A DNA stretch of 64,000 nucleotides, taken from Candidatus Peribacteraceae bacterium. Lineage in GTDB: Bacteria > Patescibacteriota > Gracilibacteria > Peribacterales > Peribacteraceae. Every line of letters starts with the position of its first letter. Position 1 is the first letter of the stretch. Below are positions 36,991 to 46,855 of this stretch, in pieces. The notes under the pieces were generated by a model that worked only from the letters and a program-made list of their open reading frames with translations, did no database searches and was not told the DNA's origin. The DNA lies in contig JAQVMB010000004.1 of the NCBI GenBank assembly GCA_028703835.1, positions 1 through 64,000 on the forward strand. The letters are read 5' to 3'. The translations under genes were made by a program, and so were the position numbers.

Positions 36991-37827
36991 ATGAGACGCT
37001 TGATCATCAATGCCGACGACCTGGGCGCGAACGCCGCCCGCACGCACGGGATCTTCCAGTGCATGGAGTTCGGCGTGGTGAGGAGCGCGAGCCTCTTCCC
37101 CAATTTCATTGATTCCGACAAGGCCGCGAAGCATGCGAAGGAGAGGGGCGTACCGGTCGGGTTGCACCTCAATCTCGTGGAGGAGGAACCGCTCTGCAAA
37201 GCGGGCGATGTCGAGACCCTGCTGGGTCCGGGCAACAGGTTCTATCCGCGGGACAAATTCTGGGCGTTGCTCGATGAGGGGCGCATCGAGCGGGAACACC
37301 TGGAGCGCGAGATCCGCGCGCAGATCGAATGGTGCTTCGACCATGGCCTGGCGCCGACGCACGTGTCCGGCAACTGGGATTGCCACGTCCATCCCGCCGT
37401 CGCGCACGCCCTCCTGCCGCTTCTCGAGCGCTCCGGCCTCCGTTTCGTCCGCATTCCGTGCGAGGAGCCCCTGCCGCCGGTCGGCTTCGAGGTGCCGGAA
37501 GAGCAGCTCGCGGAGATACGGACCATCAACGCGCGGGCGGCTGCGGCGCGTTCCCTCTTCGCGTCGGCGGGCATCGCGTCCACGGACCACTTCCGCGGAC
37601 ACACACTCCTCGGGAATGCGTCCCTGAAGAACTTGCGCCACATCCTCACGCGGCTTTCCGAAGGCACCACGGAGCTGATGGTCCATCCCGGCAGCATGAG
37701 CGCGTACGGCACGCCCTTCGACCTGGACCCGCAGCGACAGACGGAACTTCGCATGCTGCTCGATGATTCCATCCCCGCGATGCTGCTGGAGCGGAAAATT
37801 GAATTGATCGGGTGGGGGGATCTGTAA
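36991..37827 (+). CDS. ChbG/YdjC-family carbohydrate deacetylase
   Basis: MRRLIINADDLGANAARTHGIF...VGLHLNLVEE...THVSGNWDCHVHP...ELMVHPG. Confidence 0.88.
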   Translation: MRRLIINADDLGANAARTHGIFQCMEFGVVRSASLFPNFIDSDKAAKHAKERGVPVGLHLNLVEEEPLCKAGDVETLLGPGNRFYPRDKFWALLDEGRIEREHLEREIRAQIEWCFDHGLAPTHVSGNWDCHVHPAVAHALLPLLERSGLRFVRIPCEEPLPPVGFEVPEEQLAEIRTINARAAAARSLFASAGIASTDHFRGHTLLGNASLKNLRHILTRLSEGTTELMVHPGSMSAYGTPFDLDPQRQTELRMLLDDSIPAMLLERKIELIGWGDL

Positions 37828-37877
37828 GGAAGAAGCTGAAGCGTTGCTTATAATCAAGATTCTGCGGTTTTTCTTCG

Positions 37878-37947
37878 AAAAAGTGTGTCTCCCCCGATGG
37901 AGCTTGCTCTGAGAGAAGTCGAAGGGCTCGGGATGACACACTTTTTT
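37878..37947. terminator. Hairpin terminator between convergent genes
   Basis: AAAAAGTGTGTC ... GACACACTTTTTT. Confidence 0.6.
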
Positions 37948-37962
37948 CGTAGGCTTCAACAA

Positions 37963-38235
37963 TTATTTCTGTCCTTCCTCTTCGTCGCAGCAGCCATCGT
38001 CGCAACACTCGTCATCCTCGCTGCGGGCGAAGAGCAGCAGGAAGTAGCAGAGCACGATGACACCGAGCAGCGCCATGTACGAGACGAGGCTGACCGTGCG
38101 TCCCATGGCGACGGGGACGACGTATCCGGCGAGCGCGATGAGCGCGACGAACGCTTCGGCGAACGTGCCGCGGGAACGGGGAGCGGGGTGGCAATACATA
38201 ACCGGGAGAGGAGAATGAATACAAAAATTATACAA
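37963..38235 (-). CDS. Small membrane protein with acidic Cys-rich tail
   Basis: TM segments followed by ARSEDDECCDDGCCDEEEGQK; start may be internal (MYCHPAPRSRG). Confidence 0.45.
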   Translation of the reverse strand: MYNFCIHSPLPVMYCHPAPRSRGTFAEAFVALIALAGYVVPVAMGRTVSLVSYMALLGVIVLCYFLLLFARSEDDECCDDGCCDEEEGQK

Positions 38236-38273
38236 AATGGTTCTTCTCGTCTTTCATCCGCCGACCACTCTCC

Positions 38274-39545
38274 TCATGCAATGTCCTGTGGCACGGGGGG
38301 CGGCAGCGGTCGGAACCACAGTGCGAACACCGCCCCTGCAAGCAGGATCAATATGCTTCCCACGAATACCGGCGTGGCGGGCGTGAGGATGGCCGCGATG
38401 AAGCCGGAGAGGATGGGCGGAATGGATTGCCCCAGTGCTTGTACGCTGGCGTTGACTCCCAGCACTTCGCCCTGGATATGCGCCGATGCGGATTTGCTGA
38501 CGAGGGTGGTGAGGAGCACCTGCGAGAGGCCGTTATTCACCGCGAAGAACGGCGAGATGAGCAGCAACCACCACCACGAGGGGGTGAGCAGTTGCATTGC
38601 GATAAAGACGCCTGCCAGCGGCACCGTCAGGCGCACCACGATATGGTCCGGGAAGCGTTTGGATACGTATCCGATCACCACTGCCTGCGTGAACGCGATC
38701 CAGATGCCCAGGTATGCGACATAATTGCCGATGGATGCTTGCGTGAAGCCGAACCGGTTGATCAAGAACACGCTGGCGAACGTCGTGAAGAACGTGAAGC
38801 CGGCCTGGAACAGGAATTGCGTGGCGAAGAGCGGGCGCAGTTTCCGCAGCGCGTACGCCTCCGCGATGTTCTTGAATGATTTCACCCAATCCACGGATCC
38901 CTTTCGCCGTTGCTTGTTCGTTTCCGGGAAAAAGAACCACACCGACGCCGCATTGGCCGCGCTCAACAGCGCCGCGAACCAGAAAGGCGTGGCGGCGTTG
39001 AACCATGAAACGAACGTGGGGCTGGAGAGCAGACCGCCGATGGCAGGGCCCAGGATGAATCCCAGCCCGAACGCCGTGCCCATGATGCCGAAGGAGCGCG
39101 CGCGATTCTCTCGTGTGGAGATGTCCGCCACGGCCGCCTGCGCCACCGCGATATTCCCGCCCGTGATGCCGTCGAATGCCCGCGAGAGGAAGAGGAGCGG
39201 AATGTGGTGCGTGAAGATGGCATAGGCGAAGAGTACGTACGAAAGCGCCGTACCGAGGAGTGACAGGAGAAGCAGCGACCGTCGTCCGTACTTGTCCGAG
39301 AGCTGGCCCAGCACGGGCGTGGCGAGGAACTGGCACAGCGGATAACTGGCGATGAGGAGCCCCAGCAGGATGTAGCCCGTCTGCACCGACGTTCCCGCAG
39401 GCAAGATGTACTCAGGTGACGCGGGATCCGCGAGCAGCAGCGGCACCACCGGGATAAGGATGCCGATGCCCACGAGGTCAAGGAAAACCGTGAAGAAGAT
39501 AATGGGCAACGGGCGTCCTTGAAATGTTCTGCGGATACGATTCAT
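38274..39545 (-). CDS. MFS transporter (TetA-like drug efflux family)
   Basis: 423 aa, 12 TM; GxLSDKYGRRSLLLLSLLGTAL. Confidence 0.85.
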   Translation of the reverse strand: MNRIRRTFQGRPLPIIFFTVFLDLVGIGILIPVVPLLLADPASPEYILPAGTSVQTGYILLGLLIASYPLCQFLATPVLGQLSDKYGRRSLLLLSLLGTALSYVLFAYAIFTHHIPLLFLSRAFDGITGGNIAVAQAAVADISTRENRARSFGIMGTAFGLGFILGPAIGGLLSSPTFVSWFNAATPFWFAALLSAANAASVWFFFPETNKQRRKGSVDWVKSFKNIAEAYALRKLRPLFATQFLFQAGFTFFTTFASVFLINRFGFTQASIGNYVAYLGIWIAFTQAVVIGYVSKRFPDHIVVRLTVPLAGVFIAMQLLTPSWWWLLLISPFFAVNNGLSQVLLTTLVSKSASAHIQGEVLGVNASVQALGQSIPPILSGFIAAILTPATPVFVGSILILLAGAVFALWFRPLPPPVPQDIA

Positions 39546-39699
39546 GGCGGGGCGGAATGCGAAGCAAAAAGTGGGCGCACGGATGCAGCCGCATTTCTGA
39601 CGTGCGACGAGCGCACATCATACAGGACAAGAATCATGACGAAGGATGAGGCACGGAAACTTTGACTTTTCCTTCGACCGAGGCCATCATTTTCAACCT

Positions 39700-40137
39700 A
39701 TGAAGAAAGCAGTTTTCATGGGGTCCGTGTTGTTGACGCTGGCTTTAGCCGGTTGCTCCGCAGGCGGCGACCTGAACGGCGGCGCGTCGTCTTCTTCCGC
39801 GCCGGCGGGCAGCCCGCTCTCGTCCGACATCACCATCACGCAGCCGCAGCCGGGCGATACGGTCGTGAGCCCGCTCACCGTCACGGGCGAAGCGCGGGGC
39901 ACGTGGTACTTCGAGGCGAGCTTCCCGGTGCGCCTGCTCGACGGCAACGGCAATGAGCTCGCCGTCGCGCCCGCACAGGCGCAGGGTGACTGGATGACCG
40001 AGGACTTCGTTCCCTACGCCGTCACCCTCACGTTCATCGCGCCGCCCACGACGACGGGCACGCTGGTCCTGGAGAAAGACAATCCCTCCGGCGATCCCGC
40101 GAACGCGGAGAGCGTGAGTATTCCGGTGGCCTTCTAG
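39700..40137 (+). CDS. Lipoprotein with Gmad2-like immunoglobulin domain
   Basis: MKKAVFMGSVLLTLALAGCSAGG; ITITQPQPGDTVVSPLTVTGEARGTWYFEASFPVRLLDGNG. Confidence 0.75.
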   Translation: MKKAVFMGSVLLTLALAGCSAGGDLNGGASSSSAPAGSPLSSDITITQPQPGDTVVSPLTVTGEARGTWYFEASFPVRLLDGNGNELAVAPAQAQGDWMTEDFVPYAVTLTFIAPPTTTGTLVLEKDNPSGDPANAESVSIPVAF

Positions 40138-40187
40138 AAGAGGATCATAACGAAGGGTTTGCCGACTGTTCTTTGCTAGAGCAACTG

Positions 40188-40223
40188 CCCCATTTCTTTT
40201 TTCTGCCGCAAAAAAGAAATGGG
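40188..40223 (+). terminator. Intrinsic terminator-like hairpin
   Basis: CCCATTTCTTTTTT-ctgccg-CAAAAAAGAAATGGG. Confidence 0.7.
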
Positions 40224-40454
40224 AAAAAGAAAAAGCCACCACGCGCCAACGGAAGCCCGCGGATCTATTTCTCTATCATTGATCTGATGCCTCAGTAGAG
40301 GCAGAAAAAGGTGATAGCCCTGATCGGTTGCCCGTCTGTCCTTCTCATCTCCACTTCGGGCGCGTGGACCCTGCCATGTTTGTTGTATGTTCCTGTTTGC
40401 TTGTCGGTCCTGACTACGAAAAGGGGTGGGAACGAACAGAAGAAATTGTTCGGT

Positions 40455-42185
40455 TCAACGCAGCTCTTCCTCGCTCACTTTCTCCACGGCGGAGGCTCCC
40501 GACGTGTCCACGTCGAGTTGCTTCGGGAGAACGCGGTAGAGGATGCGGCTCGCGCCGGAGGCTTCGCCCGTCAGGGATTCCACGGCGTACACGCGCGCCG
40601 TGCTTGCGCCGGAGACATCCGCGTCCGCGCGTCCCGTCATGAACGAGAGCGCATCGAGCCAGCTGGCGCCCGAGACGTTGAACGTGAGCGTTTTCGCTTC
40701 CCCTGCCAGATACAGTTGCGAACTGCCGGAGACGTCGGCGTCCAGGGCATCCGGTCGGACATCGGCGTTCAGCATGGAGGCGCCGGACAGGCCGAACGTC
40801 ATGGTGCCGCCCCGGAATCCCTGCACCTCGCCCTGCGAGGCGCCGGTGAGGCGGACGGTTTGCAGGCGCGGCATCGTGACGGCGAGCGTGACGGAGCGGC
40901 GGCTGCAGAAGAAGAGGCAATCCACGATGCCCCTGTCATGGTCCAATGTCAGCATGCCGTCGACCACCTGCAGGCTGCTCTGCTCCTGGTCGAGCGGCGA
41001 CGCTTCCAACGACACTTCGTACGCGTCGCCGCGGCGGATGGTTAGGGTGGAGAACCCGTCCGCTTGCACGCCCGTGAAATCCCGGAACGTGAAGGCGCGC
41101 GAGACCGTATCCACGCGCTCGGAGCGGATGCGCTCGAACGCCGCTTCGATGACGGGGGCGTGCGTCACCGCCGTGACGCCGAGCGTCGCGACGGCGCTGC
41201 CCCAGAGGCCGACGAGGACCGCGAGCGAGAGCGGCGAGAACGCGCTCTTCATGCTGAGCAGGCTCGCGCCGACCATCAGGACGAAGACGAGCGGCAGGAA
41301 CGCGATGAAGTAGCCGGCGCCGACGAGCGTGAGGTACGTCGCCCGCCCCGTGATTTCCTGCAGCGGCAGGTCCACCAGGGCGGTGGCCGGGTCGGTGACG
41401 AGGAGCACGGCGTAGGTGGTGAGTCCGGCGATGGCCAGCGCCACGCCGAGGATCATCAGGAAGCCGACGGCGCGCGCGATGAGGGGGAAAAAAGCCCGGA
41501 GGAAACGGCCGAGCACTTCCAAGACACGGCGGATGATGACGAAGGGGACGGTGAGGATTTGCCGCAGGGCGTTGCGAGTCTTCTCCGGCGGCATCTTCTC
41601 CTTCACGCGCTCCTGGATGGCCGAGAGCGTCACGCGCTGCTGCTTCATTTCCATTTTTTCGGTGGTGGTCTTCGCTTCCGGCACGATGATCCACAGGATG
41701 ATGTACAGGATGACGCCCGCGCCGCCGAAGAAGATCGTCAGGGCGAAGAGGAGCCGCACGATCACCGGGTCGATGCCGGCGTAGTTCGCGATGCCCGCAC
41801 AGACGCCGCCCAGCACCCGGTCATCCGTATCGCGGTACAGGCGGCCGCGGAAGAGCGGTTCCTTGCGCCGGTCTTCCACGTTTTCCTTCGGCTCTTCCCT
41901 GCCCGGAACCTCTTCCCCGCCGAAGCGCTTGAAGTCCTCCACGGTGCCCATGCGCGCCGTGAGCGCTTCCACGTCCTTCGCCGTCACGGCCTTCTTCCGG
42001 CCTTTCGTGATCTCGGCGAATTCCTCCGCGATGCGGTTCTCGATGTCCGACACGATCTCGTCGGCGTCCGCGTAGGAGGAGAAGTGCGCGCGGACCGACG
42101 CCAGGTACCGGTCGAGCCGCTCGAAGGCGTCGTCTTCCACGTGGAAGAGCAATCCGCCGATGGTGATCGTCACCGTCTTATGCAT
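40455..42185 (-). CDS. PspC-domain membrane protein with C-terminal DUF2807 (GIN) domain
   Basis: LYRDTDDRVLGGVCAGIANYAGIDPVIVRLLFAL...ILYIILWIIVPEA; C-terminal DFTGVQADGFSTLTIRRGDAYEV repeats. Confidence 0.85.
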   Translation of the reverse strand: MHKTVTITIGGLLFHVEDDAFERLDRYLASVRAHFSSYADADEIVSDIENRIAEEFAEITKGRKKAVTAKDVEALTARMGTVEDFKRFGGEEVPGREEPKENVEDRRKEPLFRGRLYRDTDDRVLGGVCAGIANYAGIDPVIVRLLFALTIFFGGAGVILYIILWIIVPEAKTTTEKMEMKQQRVTLSAIQERVKEKMPPEKTRNALRQILTVPFVIIRRVLEVLGRFLRAFFPLIARAVGFLMILGVALAIAGLTTYAVLLVTDPATALVDLPLQEITGRATYLTLVGAGYFIAFLPLVFVLMVGASLLSMKSAFSPLSLAVLVGLWGSAVATLGVTAVTHAPVIEAAFERIRSERVDTVSRAFTFRDFTGVQADGFSTLTIRRGDAYEVSLEASPLDQEQSSLQVVDGMLTLDHDRGIVDCLFFCSRRSVTLAVTMPRLQTVRLTGASQGEVQGFRGGTMTFGLSGASMLNADVRPDALDADVSGSSQLYLAGEAKTLTFNVSGASWLDALSFMTGRADADVSGASTARVYAVESLTGEASGASRILYRVLPKQLDVDTSGASAVEKVSEEELR

Positions 42186-42525
42186 GGTCGAGGAGGGAAG
42201 TGATGGAGGAAGTGAGGGCGTTCCAGGTGCCGGTGAGGTCCTTCAGCGATTCTTTCCCTTTCTTCGTGAGCGTGTAGTACTTGCGGGGCGGGCCGTTCCT
42301 GGACTCGCGCCACTCGTAGGAGACCAGTTCGTCGTTCTTCAAGCGGCTGAGGATGGGGTACAGCGTGCCTTCCACCACGAGGAGATCCGCTTCGCGCAAT
42401 TTCTGGAGGATATCCGATGCATACACTTCGCCCTGCGCGATGATGAGGATCGCGCAGAATTCCAGGATGCCTTTGCGCATCTGCGCTTTGGCATTGTCGG
42501 AGGAGGCGGGGGTGTCACGGGTCAT
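42178..42525 (-). CDS. PadR-family transcriptional regulator
   Basis: LREADLLVVEGTLYPILSRLKNDELVSYEWRESRNGPPRKYYTLTKKGKE; overlaps the pspC-like gene. Confidence 0.9.
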   Translation of the reverse strand: MTRDTPASSDNAKAQMRKGILEFCAILIIAQGEVYASDILQKLREADLLVVEGTLYPILSRLKNDELVSYEWRESRNGPPRKYYTLTKKGKESLKDLTGTWNALTSSITSLLDHA

Positions 42526-42612
42526 GGGACACCGGCAATGTAGTACACAGTACTTGGTATTGCAAGGTATCTTGTGAAAAAGGGTAATTGTCGCGGTTTT
42601 GGAGCCAAACCG

Positions 42613-43184
42613 TCATTCCCCGATGATCTTGATCAGCACGCGCTTCGGCCGTTGCCCGTCGAACTCCCCGTAGAAGATCTGTTCCCACGGGCCGAAATCC
42701 AGCGATCCTTTCGTGACCGCCACGACAACTTGCCGTCCCAGGATCTCGCGCTTCAAATGCGCATCTGCATTGTCTTCACCGGTTCGGTTATGATGATAGT
42801 GCTCGGGGGAGGGGTTGAAGGGCGCCAGCTGCTCCAGCCATTCCTCGAAGTCGTGGTGCAGGCCGGACTCGTTGTCATTGATGAAGATCGAGGTTGTTGT
42901 ACCAGACCTGTTTGATTTCTGTTGCTTCGCGCACGCCCCCTCACCCCGCCCTCTCCCCCCTTCGGGTGGAGAGGGGGACAATGGAAAGCAATTCTTCCCC
43001 GGAGCGTGAAGCGATCGAAGCGCCACGGATCAGCTTATTTTAGTATGATGTGCATGGCGTTGACGAGACAGAGGCCTTCCTTGATCCCGCTCGCCCGCAC
43101 CTGTTCCTCCACCTGCGGCGTGATGTTCACGAAGCCGCGGCGGGAGGGGGCATTCATCGTCAGGTAGTGCGTGCGGGAGAGCAT
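42613..43184 (-). pseudogene. yjbQ: YjbQ/UPF0047-family gene interrupted by a ~140-bp GC-rich hairpin insertion
   Basis: N-part 43035-43184: [50 protein letters not shown]-part to 42613: [27 protein letters not shown]...[59 protein letters not shown], in a different frame. Confidence 0.85.
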
Positions 43185-43191
43185 GGGGAAA

Positions 43192-46100
43192 TCAGAAGCC
43201 CAAGAGAGAGCCGATCCAACGGCGGAGGAGGGAAGAGGAGAGGGGAGTCACCCCTTCGATCCAGACAGTGGCGCTGTCGGTTGCGCTGGAAACGATTTGG
43301 GGATGCGCTTCGCGGTTGGGAGGGTACAGCATGATCAAATTATGGCCTGCCCTGTACTTGTAACGGTCCACCGCCCCGTCATCGGAGATGGTGGAGCCGT
43401 CGGTCAGGTAGACGGAGCCGTTCAGGCCGCCGGGCGTTCCCGTGAGGTGGGCTTTCACCGTCGACAGTTGCGTCACGGAACTCCAGCCGGATTCCCATTC
43501 CTTCATGATTGCCGTGAGGGCGGCAGAGTCCGTTTCGATGGTTGCATTCGCCCCGATGAGCAAGTCGTCCTTCATGTTCCCGTTGAGGTTGTCGACGCCG
43601 CCGCCGCCGACGATCAGGTTCCTGCCTCCTCCGGCAGTAAGGGTATCGTTCCCTGCTCCGCCGATGATCCATGAGGGGTAGGACACTTGATCGCTGATGG
43701 TGATCGTATCTGCGCCTCCGAAGCCGTAGACGATGATGTGGCCGGTCACACGGTAATTTCCGGCGTTTGTGCCGTTGTAGAACAGGACGACGGATGCATT
43801 GCCCGGAGTGATGGAAATGGTGTCATTCCCGCTCGTCCCGCCGATGATCAAGGCATCTTTCGTGGAGTCCAAGGGGTCGGTCCGCAAGAACATCGATGCG
43901 GGAGGAGGAATGGTGAACGGGGCAGTCGAGGCGGCACTGCTGGAGGAGGCGGTGACAGGACAATCGGCAGGACAGGCGCAGCGGTCTTCCCAGGATTCAC
44001 ACGTCCCGTTCCCGCAGACGGTGCAAAGGCCGGGGCCGTCCACGATGGTCGGATCCTCGCATCTCCCGGCGGAGGAATTGTAGAAGCTGTGGACCCACGT
44101 TGTCCCGGGGCAGCAGGGGGGAGTGGTTGCGATCTGGTTGCTCCTGAACCTTCCTGCAGCGAAGCAGGAAGAAGCGGAAGAGCCGGCAATGTTTGTCGTG
44201 GAGGTTGAACTGTCGGAGGTCGCCGCAAGGCACGCGCTGCCGCTGCAGCACTCGTAGCTGCATGTGACGCGTGGGAGACCGGCTTCGGCCGGCGTCTTCA
44301 TCAGCGTGGCGCAGGAGACCGACCGCACTCGGTCGGGGCAGAGGTGCGTGGCGAGGGAAGAAAGGTCATAGCCGCACAGCTGCCGGCACGTCCCTCCGTC
44401 GGACGGGCAGAACTCGGCGCAGGAGGGATCGAGGGCGTGGGAGGAGTAGGCGCGGCACTCGCCGGGGAGCGAGAAGGCGGCGGACGATGCGGCGGCCTCG
44501 CAGAGCGCGACGGTCTGGACGACGGCATTGTTGTTGTTCGTTTTCGACTCCGGCGTCGCGGTGGTTGCCGTAACCGTGGTGGCCACCCGTCCGACGGAAC
44601 ACGTGCTTCCCGCCGCAACCGGGGTGCGGTAGACGAACGTGAAGGAACGGGAAGCTCCCGGCGCCAGGTCGAAGGGCGGGCACTGCACCGCCGTGCCCAC
44701 TTGCGTGCACTCGGCGATGTTGAGGCCGGCGTCGTAGACGAAAGGGGGGAGGGTGGCGTTCGACAGGACGACGTTCGTGGCGGTCAAAGTCCCCGCATTC
44801 GTCACGGTGGCGCGGAAGGCGGCGTTCTTTCCGCGGACCACGCTGCCCGGGCCCAGGGCGCTGACCGCGAGATCGGCCTTGTTGACGAGAGTGGTGACGG
44901 AGGAGGACGACCGGGAGGAAGGGGCGGCGGAGGAAGAGCAGGCGGCGGGTTTGGTAAACGAATAGCTGACGAAGCAGCCGTACGCCACGTTGTCTCCATA
45001 CCCATCACGGCCTGCCAGGGCGTCGCGGTAATACAGGTAAGCTTTCACGGCTCCGGCGGGAACGGTGACCCCGGCGGTGCCGACGGAACCGAGGATGCGT
45101 TCGCTCACGAGCGTATTGGAGCCGTTGTAGAACCCGATTTTTACTTCGCCGAACGTCGCGCAGGGTATGAGCAATTGTCCGGGACAGCCGTCGCCGTTTC
45201 CGCAAATGTTCCCGGAAATATCCGATATTTTCAGGACCGTTCCCGCCGCCAGATTGTCGGCGATGATCGTGGGAGGCTGGCACGAAGGCGCATCCTGCCA
45301 TTCGGGAGGCGCCGTGAAGCTGTTGAGGGTGGCGGTGCCGGTAGTGGTGGCGGTGCAGGCGGGGATGGAAGAAGCGGCGGCGTTGTACTCGTCGTTGTCC
45401 TGGCCGCTGCCGCATCCCGGATCCTGCGGGAAGTCGATCTTCCCGTCGCCGTCATTGTCGATGCCGTCGGCGCATTGGGACGTCGTGTAGCACATTTCAA
45501 GCCCGTAGAGCAGGCCGGCGGGGTTCGTCTCCGCCGTACTGCCCGGTCCAGCGATGTTCGTTGCGTCGAAGGCGAGGAGGTTGTCACCTGTGATGAAAGA
45601 AGCGGGAGACAGTGTTTGCGACACTTCCTTTTGGAACGTATTGTTCGAGAGCGTGAGCGCATTCCCATTGAGGGAGCCCGTAACAGTGTTGTCGATGGCA
45701 GTGGTGAGGCGGGCGGCGGTGACGATACCCGGTACCGAGAAATGCCGCTCAAAATGGACGGTCTCATTGGCGGTGGGGTTCGTCACGTAGTGCGTCCGCC
45801 AGATCCAGGAGGCGTTGGGGAAGGCGCCGAGCCAGCTCCAAACCGAATACGCGAGAACCGATGCACTTCCGTTCACCATTGTTTGGGTATCGCTCTTGAT
45901 CGTAAGCAGCTGTGTTCCTGCGGGACACGTGAAAGGCGATGGCCCCTCGCTGCCTTGTCGGGAGATGCATTGGGGATCCTGCGGGTAATCGGTTTTCCCG
46001 TCCCCGTCATTGTCGACGCCATCCTGGCATTCCCTCTGCGGATTCGTTTCATCGTTGTCACCGGTTCCGGAACAGCTGAGGTCTATTCCGTCGATGGCGC

Positions 46101-46671
46101 CGTCCCCGTCGTTGTCGACGCCGTCGGAGCACTGGGGCATTGCCACGTACGCTTCGATTTCGTTCACGTTGATCCAGTCTCCCTGGGTGATGGCATCGAT
46201 GCGGATATACCGGACGGAGAGCGGGGAGCTGAATGTCCAATCTCCTCCGACGACCGCGGCCCCCGCGCAGCGGTAAGAGTATTGCTGGAGCGTGGTTCGG
46301 GCGGCATTCTGGAAGTACACTGTTCCCGCGTTTCCTCCGTAGGGTCCTCCGCAGCGGATGACGGAACGGACGAGAGGCTGTTCCGCCTGGAGATCCACCG
46401 TCATGCGTGCCGGATATATGCTCCCCGTCGCCCACCACGTGTTCAAATTCCCATCCACGGCCGCGCTGGGGGGGACGCGGTACTGCGGAAGGGCATCGGG
46501 CGAGACGACTTCGGTCGTGGGCTTGTTGAGTGCGACGTTGACGGTCGCGGGTGTGACGGAAGCAGTGAAGAAGCCCGTGCGCATTTTGCGGGCAACGACC
46601 CCGCTGCCCACTGCCCCGAGGCAAACGACCAGGATCGTGCTCAGGATGCCGGAGAGCCGGAAGCGGCGCAT
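43192..46671 (-). CDS. Large secreted surface protein with MopE-like metal-binding motifs, DUF11/CARDB-like domain, Cys-rich module and RTX-like repeats
   Basis: 1159 aa; [20 protein letters not shown] repeats, Ser-rich linkers, [28 protein letters not shown]. Confidence 0.8.
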   Translation of the reverse strand: MRRFRLSGILSTILVVCLGAVGSGVVARKMRTGFFTASVTPATVNVALNKPTTEVVSPDALPQYRVPPSAAVDGNLNTWWATGSIYPARMTVDLQAEQPLVRSVIRCGGPYGGNAGTVYFQNAARTTLQQYSYRCAGAAVVGGDWTFSSPLSVRYIRIDAITQGDWINVNEIEAYVAMPQCSDGVDNDGDGAIDGIDLSCSGTGDNDETNPQRECQDGVDNDGDGKTDYPQDPQCISRQGSEGPSPFTCPAGTQLLTIKSDTQTMVNGSASVLAYSVWSWLGAFPNASWIWRTHYVTNPTANETVHFERHFSVPGIVTAARLTTAIDNTVTGSLNGNALTLSNNTFQKEVSQTLSPASFITGDNLLAFDATNIAGPGSTAETNPAGLLYGLEMCYTTSQCADGIDNDGDGKIDFPQDPGCGSGQDNDEYNAAASSIPACTATTTGTATLNSFTAPPEWQDAPSCQPPTIIADNLAAGTVLKISDISGNICGNGDGCPGQLLIPCATFGEVKIGFYNGSNTLVSERILGSVGTAGVTVPAGAVKAYLYYRDALAGRDGYGDNVAYGCFVSYSFTKPAACSSSAAPSSRSSSSVTTLVNKADLAVSALGPGSVVRGKNAAFRATVTNAGTLTATNVVLSNATLPPFVYDAGLNIAECTQVGTAVQCPPFDLAPGASRSFTFVYRTPVAAGSTCSVGRVATTVTATTATPESKTNNNNAVVQTVALCEAAASSAAFSLPGECRAYSSHALDPSCAEFCPSDGGTCRQLCGYDLSSLATHLCPDRVRSVSCATLMKTPAEAGLPRVTCSYECCSGSACLAATSDSSTSTTNIAGSSASSCFAAGRFRSNQIATTPPCCPGTTWVHSFYNSSAGRCEDPTIVDGPGLCTVCGNGTCESWEDRCACPADCPVTASSSSAASTAPFTIPPPASMFLRTDPLDSTKDALIIGGTSGNDTISITPGNASVVLFYNGTNAGNYRVTGHIIVYGFGGADTITISDQVSYPSWIIGGAGNDTLTAGGGRNLIVGGGGVDNLNGNMKDDLLIGANATIETDSAALTAIMKEWESGWSSVTQLSTVKAHLTGTPGGLNGSVYLTDGSTISDDGAVDRYKYRAGHNLIMLYPPNREAHPQIVSSATDSATVWIEGVTPLSSSLLRRWIGSLLGF

Positions 46672-46855
46672 GCCGATACTCTAGAGGGTTTCCCGTGCGG
46701 CGGGGAGCGGTCGGATTTGACAGTGAACGGATGATGCATCACGGCAGTGTTCATGTGAGTTTTTGCTACGGACAAGCCAAGCGGCAAGAGAAGTCGCAGC
46801 CGTGGCCGGTTGCCGGATATGCCGTGTGGGATGTTGCAGAGACACAAAACTTCCA

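Noticed and set aside
42895-43050. Insertion in yjbQ considered as a self-splicing intron or intein
   Set aside because: About 140 bp is too short for group I/II introns, contains in-frame stops (so not an intein), and is dominated by a simple GC hairpin.
43560-43690. RTX-like [13 protein letters not shown] repeats considered as a toxin
   Set aside because: Only a few degenerate nonapeptides, no RTX toxin or type I secretion genes nearby; more likely a calcium-binding surface segment.
43192-46734. Long plus-strand ORF 44344..46734 (796 aa) opposite the 1159 aa surface protein
   Set aside because: Antisense to a well-supported coding frame; composition is typical of a shadow ORF in GC-rich DNA, with no recognisable domain.
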